A program made the translations under genes and the position numbers. A DNA stretch of 31,121 nucleotides from JBOGWY01 sp050694015 (GTDB taxonomy: Bacteria > Actinomycetota > CADDZG01 > WHSQ01): assembly GCA_050694015.1 (NCBI GenBank), contig JBOGWY010000196.1, forward strand, positions 1-31,121, in the 5' to 3' direction. Under the pieces are notes generated by a model, which worked only from the letters and a program-made list of their open reading frames with translations, made no database searches and was not told the DNA's origin. Positions 1 through 6,786 of the stretch are shown one piece after another. Position 1 is the stretch's first letter. The number at the start of each line of letters is the position of its first letter.

Positions 1-1
1 T

Positions 2-742
2 CTCCGCGTCGCTCTGAGTGCCCTGACGATGGCCGAGTACTTCCGTGACGAAGAGCACCAGGACGTGCTCCTCTTCATCGACAACATCTTCCGTTTCGTC
101 CAGGCCGGCTCCGAGGTCTCCACGCTCCTCGGCCGCATGCCTTCGGCCGTGGGTTACCAGCCGACGCTGTCGGAGGAGATGGGCGAGTTGCAGGAGCGCA
201 TCACGTCGACGAGGGGTCGTTCGATCACGTCGTTGCAGGCGATCTACGTGCCTGCCGACGTCATCACCGACCCGGCCCCCCACACGACGTTCGCGCACCT
301 CGACGCGACGACGGTTCTGTCCCGAGCGATCTCCGAGCTCGGCATCTACCCGGCCGTCGACCCGCTCGACTCCACGAGCCGGATCCTCGACCCCCGCTAC
401 GTCGGCGACGAGCACTACACCGTCGCCCTTACCGTCCAGCGGATCCTGCAGCGCTACAAGGACCTCCAGGACATCATCGCCATCCTCGGTATCGATGAGC
501 TCTCGGAGGAGGACCGCGTCACAGTCCAGCGCGCTCGCAAGATCCAGCGCTTCCTGTCGCAGCCGTTCTTCGTGGCCGAGCAGTTCACCGGTATCCCGGG
601 CAAGTACGTGCCCGTCTCCGAGACGATCGAGAGCTTCAAGGCGATCACCGAAGGCGAGTACGACCATCTTCCGGAGCAGGCCTTCTACATGGTCGGCAAC
701 ATCGAAGAGGCCGAGAAGCAGGCCAAAGAGATGGAAGGCTAG
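2..742 (+). CDS. atpD: F1 ATP synthase subunit beta, C-terminal part (5' end outside window)
   Basis: Catalytic subunit of the membrane-bound F1F0-ATP synthase, which makes ATP from ADP and phosphate using the proton gradient. The reading frame is open from base 2, so the gene starts upstream; the residues before the first internal Met (RVALSALT, then MAEYFRDE) are canonical beta-subunit sequence. The Walker B strand (VLLFIDNIFRF), the SEVSTLLGRMPSAVGYQPTL segment and the DELSEED lever (IDELSEEDRV) that contacts gamma/epsilon are visible; the P-loop lies upstream of the window. The gene ends two bases before atpC, as in a normal atp operon. The identification is essentially certain. Confidence 0.98.
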   Translation, partial: LRVALSALTMAEYFRDEEHQDVLLFIDNIFRFVQAGSEVSTLLGRMPSAVGYQPTLSEEMGELQERITSTRGRSITSLQAIYVPADVITDPAPHTTFAHLDATTVLSRAISELGIYPAVDPLDSTSRILDPRYVGDEHYTVALTVQRILQRYKDLQDIIAILGIDELSEEDRVTVQRARKIQRFLSQPFFVAEQFTGIPGKYVPVSETIESFKAITEGEYDHLPEQAFYMVGNIEEAEKQAKEMEG

Positions 743-744
743 AC

Positions 745-1146
745 ATGCAGGTCACCCTCGTGACGCCGGAGGAGGAGATCTTCACGGGTGCCGCCGATCT
801 CGTGATCGCACGATCCCCCGAAGGAGAGTTCGGCATCATGCGCAACCACATCCCGTTCTTGGCGACCCTCATCCCGGGTCTCGTCCACGTTGTATCGGGT
901 GGAGATCGCACCTCCTACGTCGTCTCCGGAGGCTTCCTTGAAGCTTCCCGCGGCTATCTAGGCGAGGGCGACGAGTATCACGTCATCGTGCTCGCAGACG
1001 ATGCCGAGGAAGCTGGCGATATCGATGCGACCGAAGCGAAGCGACGGATCCAGGACTCGAAGCGGCAGGCTGAAGAGAGTCGGGACGATCGCGCCGAAGC
1101 CGAACTTGCTGCCGCGCTGGCAAGACCGCAGTTGGGCAAGGACTAG
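745..1146 (+). CDS. atpC: F1 ATP synthase subunit epsilon
   Basis: Small regulatory subunit of F1 that links the central stalk to the catalytic head and limits ATP hydrolysis. The 133 residues have the expected two parts: an N-terminal beta-sandwich beginning MQVTLVTPEEEIFTGAADLV, with GEFGIMRNHIPFLATLIPG, and a C-terminal helical hairpin rich in Glu, Ala and Arg (about residues 88-130). The start lies two bases after the atpD stop, so the two are cotranscribed and probably translationally coupled. Length and order match bacterial operons in which atpC is the last gene. Confidence 0.96.
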   Translation: MQVTLVTPEEEIFTGAADLVIARSPEGEFGIMRNHIPFLATLIPGLVHVVSGGDRTSYVVSGGFLEASRGYLGEGDEYHVIVLADDAEEAGDIDATEAKRRIQDSKRQAEESRDDRAEAELAAALARPQLGKD

Positions 1147-1175
1147 GCTTCCCCAGCCTAAAGAAGGTGGGGGGA

Positions 1176-1388
1176 TTGCCCGAGCAGCATTCCGAGAACC
1201 TGCGCAGTCGCGTGTTCTGTTCGTCGTGCGGCCGATCCGAGCTGCGGCGTCACGGGATCGCGCCGATGGGGTGGCAGGAGATGCCCGATGCGAACAAGCG
1301 CATGCTCGCGCTATGTCCGGAATGTGTGCGCCGGAACCTGTGGCTGATCGAGGCCCGGCTCGACATCGATCCCGGGGCGGGCATCTAG
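1176..1388 (+). CDS. small zinc-ribbon-like protein, unknown function
   Basis: A 70-residue protein that I do not recognise. Two CxxC pairs (CSSC at 15-18 and CPEC at 47-50 from the chosen start) are spaced as in a zinc ribbon, so it probably binds one zinc ion. The start is uncertain. A GTG at 1167 overlaps the only Shine-Dalgarno-like sequence (AAGAAGG, 1161-1167), whereas TTG at 1176 lies eight bases after it and is preferred. It follows atpC by 29 bases on the same strand and may be the last gene of the atp transcript. Its stop overlaps that of the convergent neighbour in a CTAG. Confidence 0.7.
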   Translation: MPEQHSENLRSRVFCSSCGRSELRRHGIAPMGWQEMPDANKRMLALCPECVRRNLWLIEARLDIDPGAGI

Positions 1389-1867
1389 ACCAGCGCGGTG
1401 CGAGCCGCCTCCAGGCGGTGAACCTCTAGCTGTTCTCGCTGGCTCATCGCCCGTTTCTCGAGCCTGTCGAGGTCGAACGCGGCGAAGCGCTGGTCGCCGC
1501 CGGCGATCTCTTTGAGAGAGCGCCACAGTGAGAGCTTGCCTTCCACCCCGAGACAGAGGGCTTCGAGCTCCCATAGGCGGCTGAGGGGTGAGTAGTCGGT
1601 CAGGCGGCCGTTCAGCTTCGCGCGGCCCAGCTTCTCGCCGACCCAGGCGGCGGCCGACTTGTACGGGTCGTAGCGCAACCCGAGGTTCTCGCGTATGCGC
1701 ATGAGTTCGTTCCGGTCCTCTTCGATCTCGATGATGAACGACGCGAGATGATCCCCGAGAGGAGTTCCCTCGTTGCTCGACCGACACCGTTTGGCGACTT
1801 CGATGCCCGCCAGCGCGCCCGCGAGATGATCGTTCAGATAGATACGCAGTAGTTTGTCGTCGCTCAC
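1385..1867 (-). CDS. conserved helical-bundle protein, unknown function
   Basis: A 160-residue protein beginning MSDDKLLRIYLNDHLAGALAG. It is predominantly helical, has no signal peptide or membrane segment, and is rich in Glu, Arg and Leu. The pattern (DHLASFIIEIEEDRNELMRI, then WELEALCLGVEGKLSLWRSL) looks like a four-helix bundle of ferritin-like size, but no complete ExxH metal-site set is visible, so I do not call it a ferritin. The GTG start is preceded on the minus strand by GGGGAG about nine bases upstream. It diverges from the histone-like gene across about 98 bases and converges on the zinc-ribbon gene. Confidence 0.8.
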   Translation of the reverse strand: MSDDKLLRIYLNDHLAGALAGIEVAKRCRSSNEGTPLGDHLASFIIEIEEDRNELMRIRENLGLRYDPYKSAAAWVGEKLGRAKLNGRLTDYSPLSRLWELEALCLGVEGKLSLWRSLKEIAGGDQRFAAFDLDRLEKRAMSQREQLEVHRLEAARTALV

Positions 1868-1965
1868 GATTTGTATCTCCCCAGTTGTTGTGCTAATCCA
1901 AACACTCGTGTGCGTTTCAAAGTAGATGAGCAGTCATTGGATCGTCGGAAGAAAGCGAGGCATGC

Positions 1966-2766
1966 ATGTCAGACGACAGTCTTGTCGATCGGGTACGAGA
2001 CGCAGCCGCAGATGTGACGGACACCGCGGCCGACGTCGTCGCGCCCGGTCGCAGTGACTCCGGCCCCGTCGCCGCCGCGCGTCGGGTCGCCGCCGGTGCT
2101 GCGGCTATGGGCGCGGATGTCGTCGGTACGGATGAGGGAGGCACCTCCGCCGGTCGGAAGTCAACCGGCGGTCGTAAGAAGTCGACCGCGCGCAAGTCCA
2201 CCGGGGGCCGCAAGAAGTCGACCGCGCGGAAATCCACGGGGGGCCGCAAGAAGGCGACCGGGCGCAAGAAGGCGACGGGCCGCAAGAAGACCACGGGTGC
2301 CAGGAAGTCCACGGGCCGCAAGAAGGCCACGGGCCGCAAGAAGGCAACCGGCCGGAAGAAGACGACCGGCCGCAAGAAGACCACGGGTGCCAGGAAATCC
2401 ACGGGCGGCCGTAAGAAGAGCACGGCCAGGAAGTCCGCGGGCGGCCGTAAGAAGACGGCGGGTCGCAAGAAAACGACGGCGGGCCGGAAGAAGACGACGG
2501 GCGGTCGCAAGAAGTCAACGGCCCGCAAGTCGACCGGCGGTCGGAAGAAGACGACGGCGCGCAGGAAGAGCGCGGCCGGGCGAGCCAAGTCCACGGCCCG
2601 CAAGACCACGCGGCGGGCGAAGTCGACCGCCAAGAAGACGGCACGCACCGGTCGCAAGACCGCGGCCGGCGGTCGCGCGGGAGCCCGGACCGCCGCGCGA
2701 GGCGCACGTCGTACCGCGGGCCGTGCCAGCGGTGCGGCGAAGTCGGCAGCCAAGCGCAAGCGCTGA
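1966..2766 (+). CDS. histone H1-like Lys/Arg repeat protein, probable nucleoid protein
   Basis: A 266-residue, very basic protein. Residues 1-60 form an Ala/Asp-rich, probably helical segment (SLVDRVRDAAADVTDTAADV). From about residue 63 to the end the chain is built of GRKK-[S/A/T]-T and ARKSTGG units; I count 15 GRKK cores. Such tails bind DNA non-specifically, as in the C-terminal tail of mycobacterial HupB and in eukaryotic H1. Unlike HupB, there is no HU-fold domain in front. GCGAGG lies five bases before the ATG. A strong terminator follows, so it is probably monocistronic. A role in chromosome compaction or DNA protection is inferred from composition. Confidence 0.85.
   Translation: MSDDSLVDRVRDAAADVTDTAADVVAPGRSDSGPVAAARRVAAGAAAMGADVVGTDEGGTSAGRKSTGGRKKSTARKSTGGRKKSTARKSTGGRKKATGRKKATGRKKTTGARKSTGRKKATGRKKATGRKKTTGRKKTTGARKSTGGRKKSTARKSAGGRKKTAGRKKTTAGRKKTTGGRKKSTARKSTGGRKKTTARRKSAAGRAKSTARKTTRRAKSTAKKTARTGRKTAAGGRAGARTAARGARRTAGRASGAAKSAAKRKR
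2155..2580 (+). repeat. in-frame tandem repeats coding GRKKxT / ARKSTGG units
   Basis: Short repeats with periods of 18 to 36 bases fill the middle of the histone-like gene. A larger internal duplication is visible: the 30 bases starting at 2281 recur at 2371 with one change (AAG to AAA), exactly 90 bases (30 codons) later. Such arrays can change length by slippage or unequal recombination without breaking the frame. Confidence 0.9.
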
Positions 2767-2793
2767 TCGAGCAGCAACGCAAGCGTTAGTTAC

Positions 2794-2817
2794 AGGGGCG
2801 GCCTTCGGGCCGCCCCT
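2794..2817 (+). terminator. intrinsic terminator with UUCG tetraloop
   Basis: Perfect 10-bp stem (AGGGGCGGCC, 2794-2803, with GGCCGCCCCT, 2808-2817) closed by a C(TTCG)G tetraloop, followed by a short pyrimidine stretch (CTTCGTTC). It lies 28 bases after the histone-like stop and isolates that gene from murA. Confidence 0.85.
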
Positions 2818-2890
2818 CTTCGTTCACTCGCTACGCTCGCTCCGGAGTAGCAGCTCCTCCGCTGCGCTCCGTCGCGTAAGGCAAGGGCAC

Positions 2891-2896
2891 TAGTGT
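2891..2896 (+). promoter_or_regulatory. -10 box of murA, leaderless type
   Basis: TAGTGT lies seven bases before the GTG start of murA, with no Shine-Dalgarno sequence between. No convincing -35 box is seen. This spacing puts the transcription start at or next to the start codon. Confidence 0.6.
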
Positions 2897-2903
2897 TGCC
2901 GGC

Positions 2904-4157
2904 GTGAAGATCTACTCCCTCGACGGGCGTACGCCGCTCACCGGTGAGGTCCCCATCAGCGGCGCGAAGAACTCGGCTCTGAAGATGATGGCCGCGTCGC
3001 TGATGATCCCCGGGGTCACCCAGCTGAGCCGCGTCCCGCGCATCAAGGACGTGCGGCTCATGGCCGAGGTTCTCGAACGCCTCGGCGCGACCGTGACGCT
3101 CGACGGCGACCGGGTCACGATCGACGCGACGTCCGATCCTCACGACGAGGCCCCGTACGACCTCGTCACGAAGATGCGGGCGTCGATCCAGGTCCTCGGC
3201 CCCCTCCTCGCGCGACTCGGCAGGGCCCGCGTGTCGTTGCCCGGCGGCGATGCGATCGGCTCACGTCCTATCGACCTGCATCTGCAGGGCCTCGAGCGCA
3301 TGGGCGCGAAGTTCTCGTCCGAGCACGGTTACATCGAGGGCCGGGCCGATCGGCTCCACGGGACGAGCGTGCTCTTGGAGTTCCCGTCCGTGGGTGCGAC
3401 CGAGAACCTGATCATGGCCGCGGTGCAGGCGGAGGGCCGGACCGAGATCGAGAACGCCGCACGCGAGCCCGAGATCCAGGACCTCTGTAACTTCCTGAAC
3501 GGGTGCGGGGCGCAGATCACGGGTTCGGGGACGCCGACGATCTTCATCGAGGGGGTAGACGAATTGTCCCCCGTCGATCACGAGATCATCCCGGACCGCA
3601 TCGAGGCCGGCACGTTCGCGATCGGTGTCGCGGCATCCGGCGGAGACGTATTGCTCACCGACATGCGACCGGAGCATCTCGAGTTGCCGTTGCAGAAACT
3701 CGAGCAGGCCGGCGCCGAGGTGACGCGCGGCGAGGGCCAGGTGCGCGTGCAGATGAGCAGGCGACCCGAGGCGCTCGATCTCGTCACGTTGCCGTTCCCC
3801 GGCTTCCCGACCGACCTGCAGCCTCCGATGATGGTGATGCTGGCGCAGGCAACCGGCTCCTCGATCCTGACCGAGAACGTCTTCGAAGCGCGCTTCCTGT
3901 TCGTCGATGAGCTCAACCGGATGGGCTCCCAGATCCGTGTCGAGGGCCATCACGCGGTGATCCGCGGTGCCGACCGCCTCTCCGGCGCTCCGGTGCGGGC
4001 GCCGGACATCCGCGCCGGTGCAGCCCTCGTGCTGGGCGGCATCTGCGCGGAGGGACATACCGACGTCTACGACGAGGGCCATATCGGCCGCGGCTACGAG
4101 GACTTCGAGCTCAAACTCGCGGGCCTGGGGGCCGCGATCGAGGTACGGGAAACGTGA
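2904..4157 (+). CDS. murA: UDP-N-acetylglucosamine 1-carboxyvinyltransferase (MurA), Asp-type active site
   Basis: Cytoplasmic enzyme that transfers enolpyruvate from PEP to UDP-GlcNAc, the first committed step of peptidoglycan synthesis. The 417 residues match the family length. SGAKNSALKMMAASL contains the conserved Lys22-Asn23 pair, and MRASIQVLGPLLARLG precedes the active-site loop. In the loop the usual Cys (E. coli C115, the residue alkylated by fosfomycin) is Asp116 (GGDAIGSRP, codon GAT 3249-3251), as in Mycobacterium and Chlamydia. Intrinsic fosfomycin resistance is therefore expected. The GTG start fits the leaderless promoter. The stop overlaps the next start in GTGA. Position downstream of atpDC is a known actinobacterial arrangement. 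Confidence 0.97.
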   Translation: MKIYSLDGRTPLTGEVPISGAKNSALKMMAASLMIPGVTQLSRVPRIKDVRLMAEVLERLGATVTLDGDRVTIDATSDPHDEAPYDLVTKMRASIQVLGPLLARLGRARVSLPGGDAIGSRPIDLHLQGLERMGAKFSSEHGYIEGRADRLHGTSVLLEFPSVGATENLIMAAVQAEGRTEIENAAREPEIQDLCNFLNGCGAQITGSGTPTIFIEGVDELSPVDHEIIPDRIEAGTFAIGVAASGGDVLLTDMRPEHLELPLQKLEQAGAEVTRGEGQVRVQMSRRPEALDLVTLPFPGFPTDLQPPMMVMLAQATGSSILTENVFEARFLFVDELNRMGSQIRVEGHHAVIRGADRLSGAPVRAPDIRAGAALVLGGICAEGHTDVYDEGHIGRGYEDFELKLAGLGAAIEVRET

Positions 4158-4645
4158 GCACGCGGGAGCGTTCCAGGGGCACACGCTGGATGTACTCGAT
4201 CGTGTCGTGGATCGGCATCGGTTTCTTCGCGTTCGGTTCGGCCGGCTCGGTGTGGTCGCTGGCGACGTTCGTCCAGGTACGCACCGGGTGGGGCCTCACC
4301 CCGGTAGAACGCTGCTGCATGGATCTAGGGAAAGCCTCGCTCGGTGGTGCGCTGGCCAGCATGTTCTTCGTCCTGATCGGCAGCGCGGTCATCCTGTTGC
4401 TCCACCCGATCCGGGTGCATCTCGCGACGCGGCGGGAACGGCCGCCGCGGCGGTGGTGGCTGCGCGGGCTCGCGTTCCTGATGGGCGCCTACGGCATCGG
4501 AGTGTTCGTGCTCGCCACGTTCCTCGCCGGGATCGCGGAGGAGCTGGATGGTTTCGCGGTGGGCATCGTGACCTACTGCATGCTCGTCGGTGTCGGGATG
4601 CTCGCGGCATCCTGGGGATTCAAGCGTGCGAGCGAGGTCACTTAG
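4154..4645 (+). CDS. four-helix integral membrane protein, unknown function
   Basis: A 163-residue protein with four hydrophobic helices at about residues 14-40, 63-84, 102-127 and 134-156. A basic loop (HLATRRERPPRRWW) between helices 2 and 3 is probably cytoplasmic. Two adjacent Cys (54-55) lie in the first loop. I do not recognise the family and see no catalytic motif. Its GTG start overlaps the murA stop (GTGA, 4154-4157) and its end overlaps the SpoIID-like gene by 20 bases, so the three genes form one coupled operon. A role in envelope biogenesis is inferred only from that context. Confidence 0.85.
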   Translation: MSTRERSRGTRWMYSIVSWIGIGFFAFGSAGSVWSLATFVQVRTGWGLTPVERCCMDLGKASLGGALASMFFVLIGSAVILLLHPIRVHLATRRERPPRRWWLRGLAFLMGAYGIGVFVLATFLAGIAEELDGFAVGIVTYCMLVGVGMLAASWGFKRASEVT

Positions 4646-6338
4646 TCGGGCGCTGATCGCGGCGCTTCTCCTCTCGCTGTGCGTTCAGCCCGTCGTGCGG
4701 GCACAACGAGCACCGAGGAAGCTGGGGGCCGCGGTCGCGCCGATCCGTCTCGTCCCGCATGGGTCGGAGCCGATCACCGTGAGCGGTCTCCACTCGTACT
4801 TCGGGGCGGTCGAGGTGGACTCGTTCTCGAGCGGACTGGTGCTCTCGAATCGTCTGCCGTTCGAGCGTTACCTCCTCGGCCTCAACGAGGTCCCCGTCGA
4901 GTGGCCCTTCGAGGCGCTGAAGGCACAGGTGGTCGCGGCCCGCACCTACGCGCTGTTCACTCTGGGTCAAGGACGCACGGGAGAGGCCGGGATCTACGGA
5001 TACGACATCTGCGCGACGGTGCAGTGCCAGGTCTTCTCGGGCGCCGATGTGATCAGCACCGAGAACGGTGAGCGCTGGGTCGCCGCGGTCGACGAAACGC
5101 GCGGGCAGACGATCCTGTACGACGGCGCCCCGATCCTGGCCCGCTATCACTCGACGTCCGGCGGTCGCACGCTCGACAACGAGGACGCGTTCGAGCCCGG
5201 GGAGCCGTCGTATCCGTACCTCCGGTCGGTCGAGAGCCCATGGGAGGGACCGTCGCCGCTCGATCGGTGGGTCGTGCGCTTCCCCAAGGATCACCTGACG
5301 CGGATCCTGTCGCACGCGGGCTACTGGCCACGAGGCCGCATCGTCAACGTCGTCTCCCGCGGCCCCCTGTTCGATGCTCCGTTCCCGCAACTGATGATCC
5401 GTGGCGTCCAGGGACGACGGAAGGTTCGCATCACGATGGACGCGAAGGAGTTCCGTGAGGTCGTGCGCGACGTCGCTCCCGCGCTGTATCCGGGGGCGTA
5501 CCCATCGGCGGGGGAGACCTCGACCGGGCGTCTGCCCGAGACCCTGCCATCGCATCGCATCGAGGTCGAGACGAAAGGGCGTTTCGTCGTGGTCGAAGGT
5601 CGTGGGTGGGGGCACGGGTCCGGCATGTCGCAGTGGGGGGCGCATGGACTCGCGCAGCAGGGGGCGTCGTACGCGGACATCCTCGGTCACTATTACTCCG
5701 GGGTCACCCTCGGCACGACCGACACCGATCGCTCGATCGAAGTCGGTGTCGCGACGGGGCAGTCGACCGTCACCGCACTCGGCTCTTTCTCCATCGTCGA
5801 TGGCCGCGGGAAGGTGCTCGTCCCGCGCGCGCTGGGATCGTGGACGTTCCGCTCCGCCGGTTCCGGCGCGGTCGCGATCGATCCGCCGCGGGGTTACGGG
5901 CTGCCGCTCGAGGTCGGCATCGTCCGGGCTCCCAAACGGGTGATCGTCGGGGAGCCGACGTTCCTGACGGTCGCGCTGTCGCGCCCTGCCAAGGTGCGGA
6001 CGCAGACCGATGAGTCACCGACCGGTTACCGCGATCCCGGTGTCGAGATCAAGGAGGCGGGCAAACGTCGTGTCGTGTGGCTCGCGCCCCTCGAAGAGGG
6101 GCGGTATCGGGTCCGCGTCCGAGCGCGTGCCGGCCCCGCCCTCAAGTTGAGCGAGCCCGTCGAGATAGTCGTGCGCGCGGCCGCCTCGCCGCCGTCCGGA
6201 CCCGATCCGGGCCGGGGCGACGACATCGTGGATCCCACCGGGTTCCCGTGGGCGTGGGTGCTCGCCGGGCTTGCCCTGCTTGGCCTCGTACTCGTGTTTG
6301 CCCTGGTCAGAGCGTCGAAAAGCCGCCCGACCTCCTAG
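4626..6338 (+). CDS. secreted, C-terminally anchored SpoIID/LytB-domain protein
   Basis: SpoIID is a lytic transglycosylase of endospore formers that cuts glycan strands lacking stem peptides; LytB-type relatives stimulate cell-wall amidases. From GTG 4626 the protein has 570 residues: a signal peptide (1-26), an unassigned segment, and the SpoIID domain with NEVPVEWPFEALKAQ, in which Glu88 aligns with the catalytic Glu of SpoIID, VAARTYAL, and a late GHGSGMSQWGAHG motif near 330-342. A less conserved region and one C-terminal membrane helix (about 543-563) with a short basic tail follow. GTG 4590 is a possible earlier start but gives a poorer signal peptide. Cotranscription with murA supports a role in wall remodelling. 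Confidence 0.9.
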   Translation: MRARSLSRALIAALLLSLCVQPVVRAQRAPRKLGAAVAPIRLVPHGSEPITVSGLHSYFGAVEVDSFSSGLVLSNRLPFERYLLGLNEVPVEWPFEALKAQVVAARTYALFTLGQGRTGEAGIYGYDICATVQCQVFSGADVISTENGERWVAAVDETRGQTILYDGAPILARYHSTSGGRTLDNEDAFEPGEPSYPYLRSVESPWEGPSPLDRWVVRFPKDHLTRILSHAGYWPRGRIVNVVSRGPLFDAPFPQLMIRGVQGRRKVRITMDAKEFREVVRDVAPALYPGAYPSAGETSTGRLPETLPSHRIEVETKGRFVVVEGRGWGHGSGMSQWGAHGLAQQGASYADILGHYYSGVTLGTTDTDRSIEVGVATGQSTVTALGSFSIVDGRGKVLVPRALGSWTFRSAGSGAVAIDPPRGYGLPLEVGIVRAPKRVIVGEPTFLTVALSRPAKVRTQTDESPTGYRDPGVEIKEAGKRRVVWLAPLEEGRYRVRVRARAGPALKLSEPVEIVVRAAASPPSGPDPGRGDDIVDPTGFPWAWVLAGLALLGLVLVFALVRASKSRPTS

Positions 6339-6358
6339 GCCATAAGAGGCCGGCCCGG

Positions 6359-6364
6359 TAAAAT
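6359..6364 (+). promoter_or_regulatory. -10 box of NifU-like gene, leaderless type
   Basis: TAAAAT ends six bases before the ATG. The intervening GGAGGG resembles a Shine-Dalgarno sequence but touches the start codon and could not work as one, so leaderless transcription is the better reading. Confidence 0.65.
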
Positions 6365-6370
6365 GGAGGG

Positions 6371-6643
6371 ATGAACGGGGCCGGACTCGACCACGACCAC
6401 GTGGACAACGTCGAGGAGCGCGTACGAGCGGCTCTCGAGCTCATCCGCCCGGCGATCCAGATGGACGGCGGCGATATCCAGCTCGAGCGCGTCCAGGACG
6501 GCATCGTCACGGTCCAGCTCTTCGGCACCTGCGAAGGCTGCCCGATGTCGCCGGTCACCCTCCGTCAAGGCGTCGAGCGCATCCTTCACGAGCACGTTCC
6601 CGAGATCACCAACGTAGTAGCGATCGAAGCGATCCCGACCTAA
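6371..6643 (+). CDS. NifU C-terminal-domain Fe-S cluster scaffold/carrier protein
   Basis: A 90-residue stand-alone Nfu domain that holds and hands on Fe-S clusters in the cytoplasm. ALELIRPAIQMDGGDIQLE is the family's opening helix-strand, and CEGCPMS (Cys54, Cys57) is the cluster-binding CxxC. The last part (VERILHEHVPEITNVVAIE) closes the fold. It stands apart from the cysteine desulfurase gene at 26.7 kb but could work downstream of it. It has its own leaderless promoter 32 bases after the SpoIID-like gene. Confidence 0.95.
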   Translation: MNGAGLDHDHVDNVEERVRAALELIRPAIQMDGGDIQLERVQDGIVTVQLFGTCEGCPMSPVTLRQGVERILHEHVPEITNVVAIEAIPT

Positions 6644-6651
6644 CCCCCCGC

Positions 6652-6704
6652 CGAACTTTACTAACTCAGCAACACGTGGGCGCGTTCTGGCACGCGCGGT
6701 TCAG
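6652..6704 (+). repeat. 53-bp inverted repeat element, copy 1
   Basis: Matches the reverse complement of 10925-10977 at 49 of 53 positions. It contains CTAACTCAG (6661-6669), a CACGTG palindrome and a hairpin GCGCGT-N6-ACGCGC (6680-6697). Two of the four mismatches are the first and last loop bases; none is in the stem. A perfect palindrome, GGTTCA-G-TGAACC (6698-6710), overlaps its right end. It lies eight bases after the NifU-like gene and 82 bases before the RTX gene. The rest of the 6644-6786 spacer shows nothing I can name. Confidence 0.85.
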
Positions 6705-6786
6705 TGAACCGAACCCCTCGGAGCCACGAATCACCCCTGGACTTATCTCTCCAAAGCCGTTGTCTCTCGTGCACTCAGCGCGTTGA

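Noticed and set aside
45..941. 298-codon plus-strand frame across atpD and atpC
   Set aside because: Out-of-frame reading of two unmistakable ATP synthase genes; Ser/Arg-rich product typical of a frame shadow.
2155..2580. Repeat array as a possible CRISPR
   Set aside because: Units are in-frame codon repeats with no fixed repeat-spacer alternation and no cas genes nearby. The same holds for the RTX and Ig-like arrays.
1917..2782. Minus-strand frames of 225 and 286 codons across the histone-like gene (RPVVFFRP-type repeats)
   Set aside because: They only mirror the AAG/CGC repeat codons of the plus-strand gene; no start signals, and translated composition is implausible.
2821..2880. CTCGCTACGCTCGCTCC and similar CGCTGCGCTCC words before murA as a repeat element
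   Set aside because: The words are short, imperfect and common in GC-rich genomes; no second copy was found in the window.
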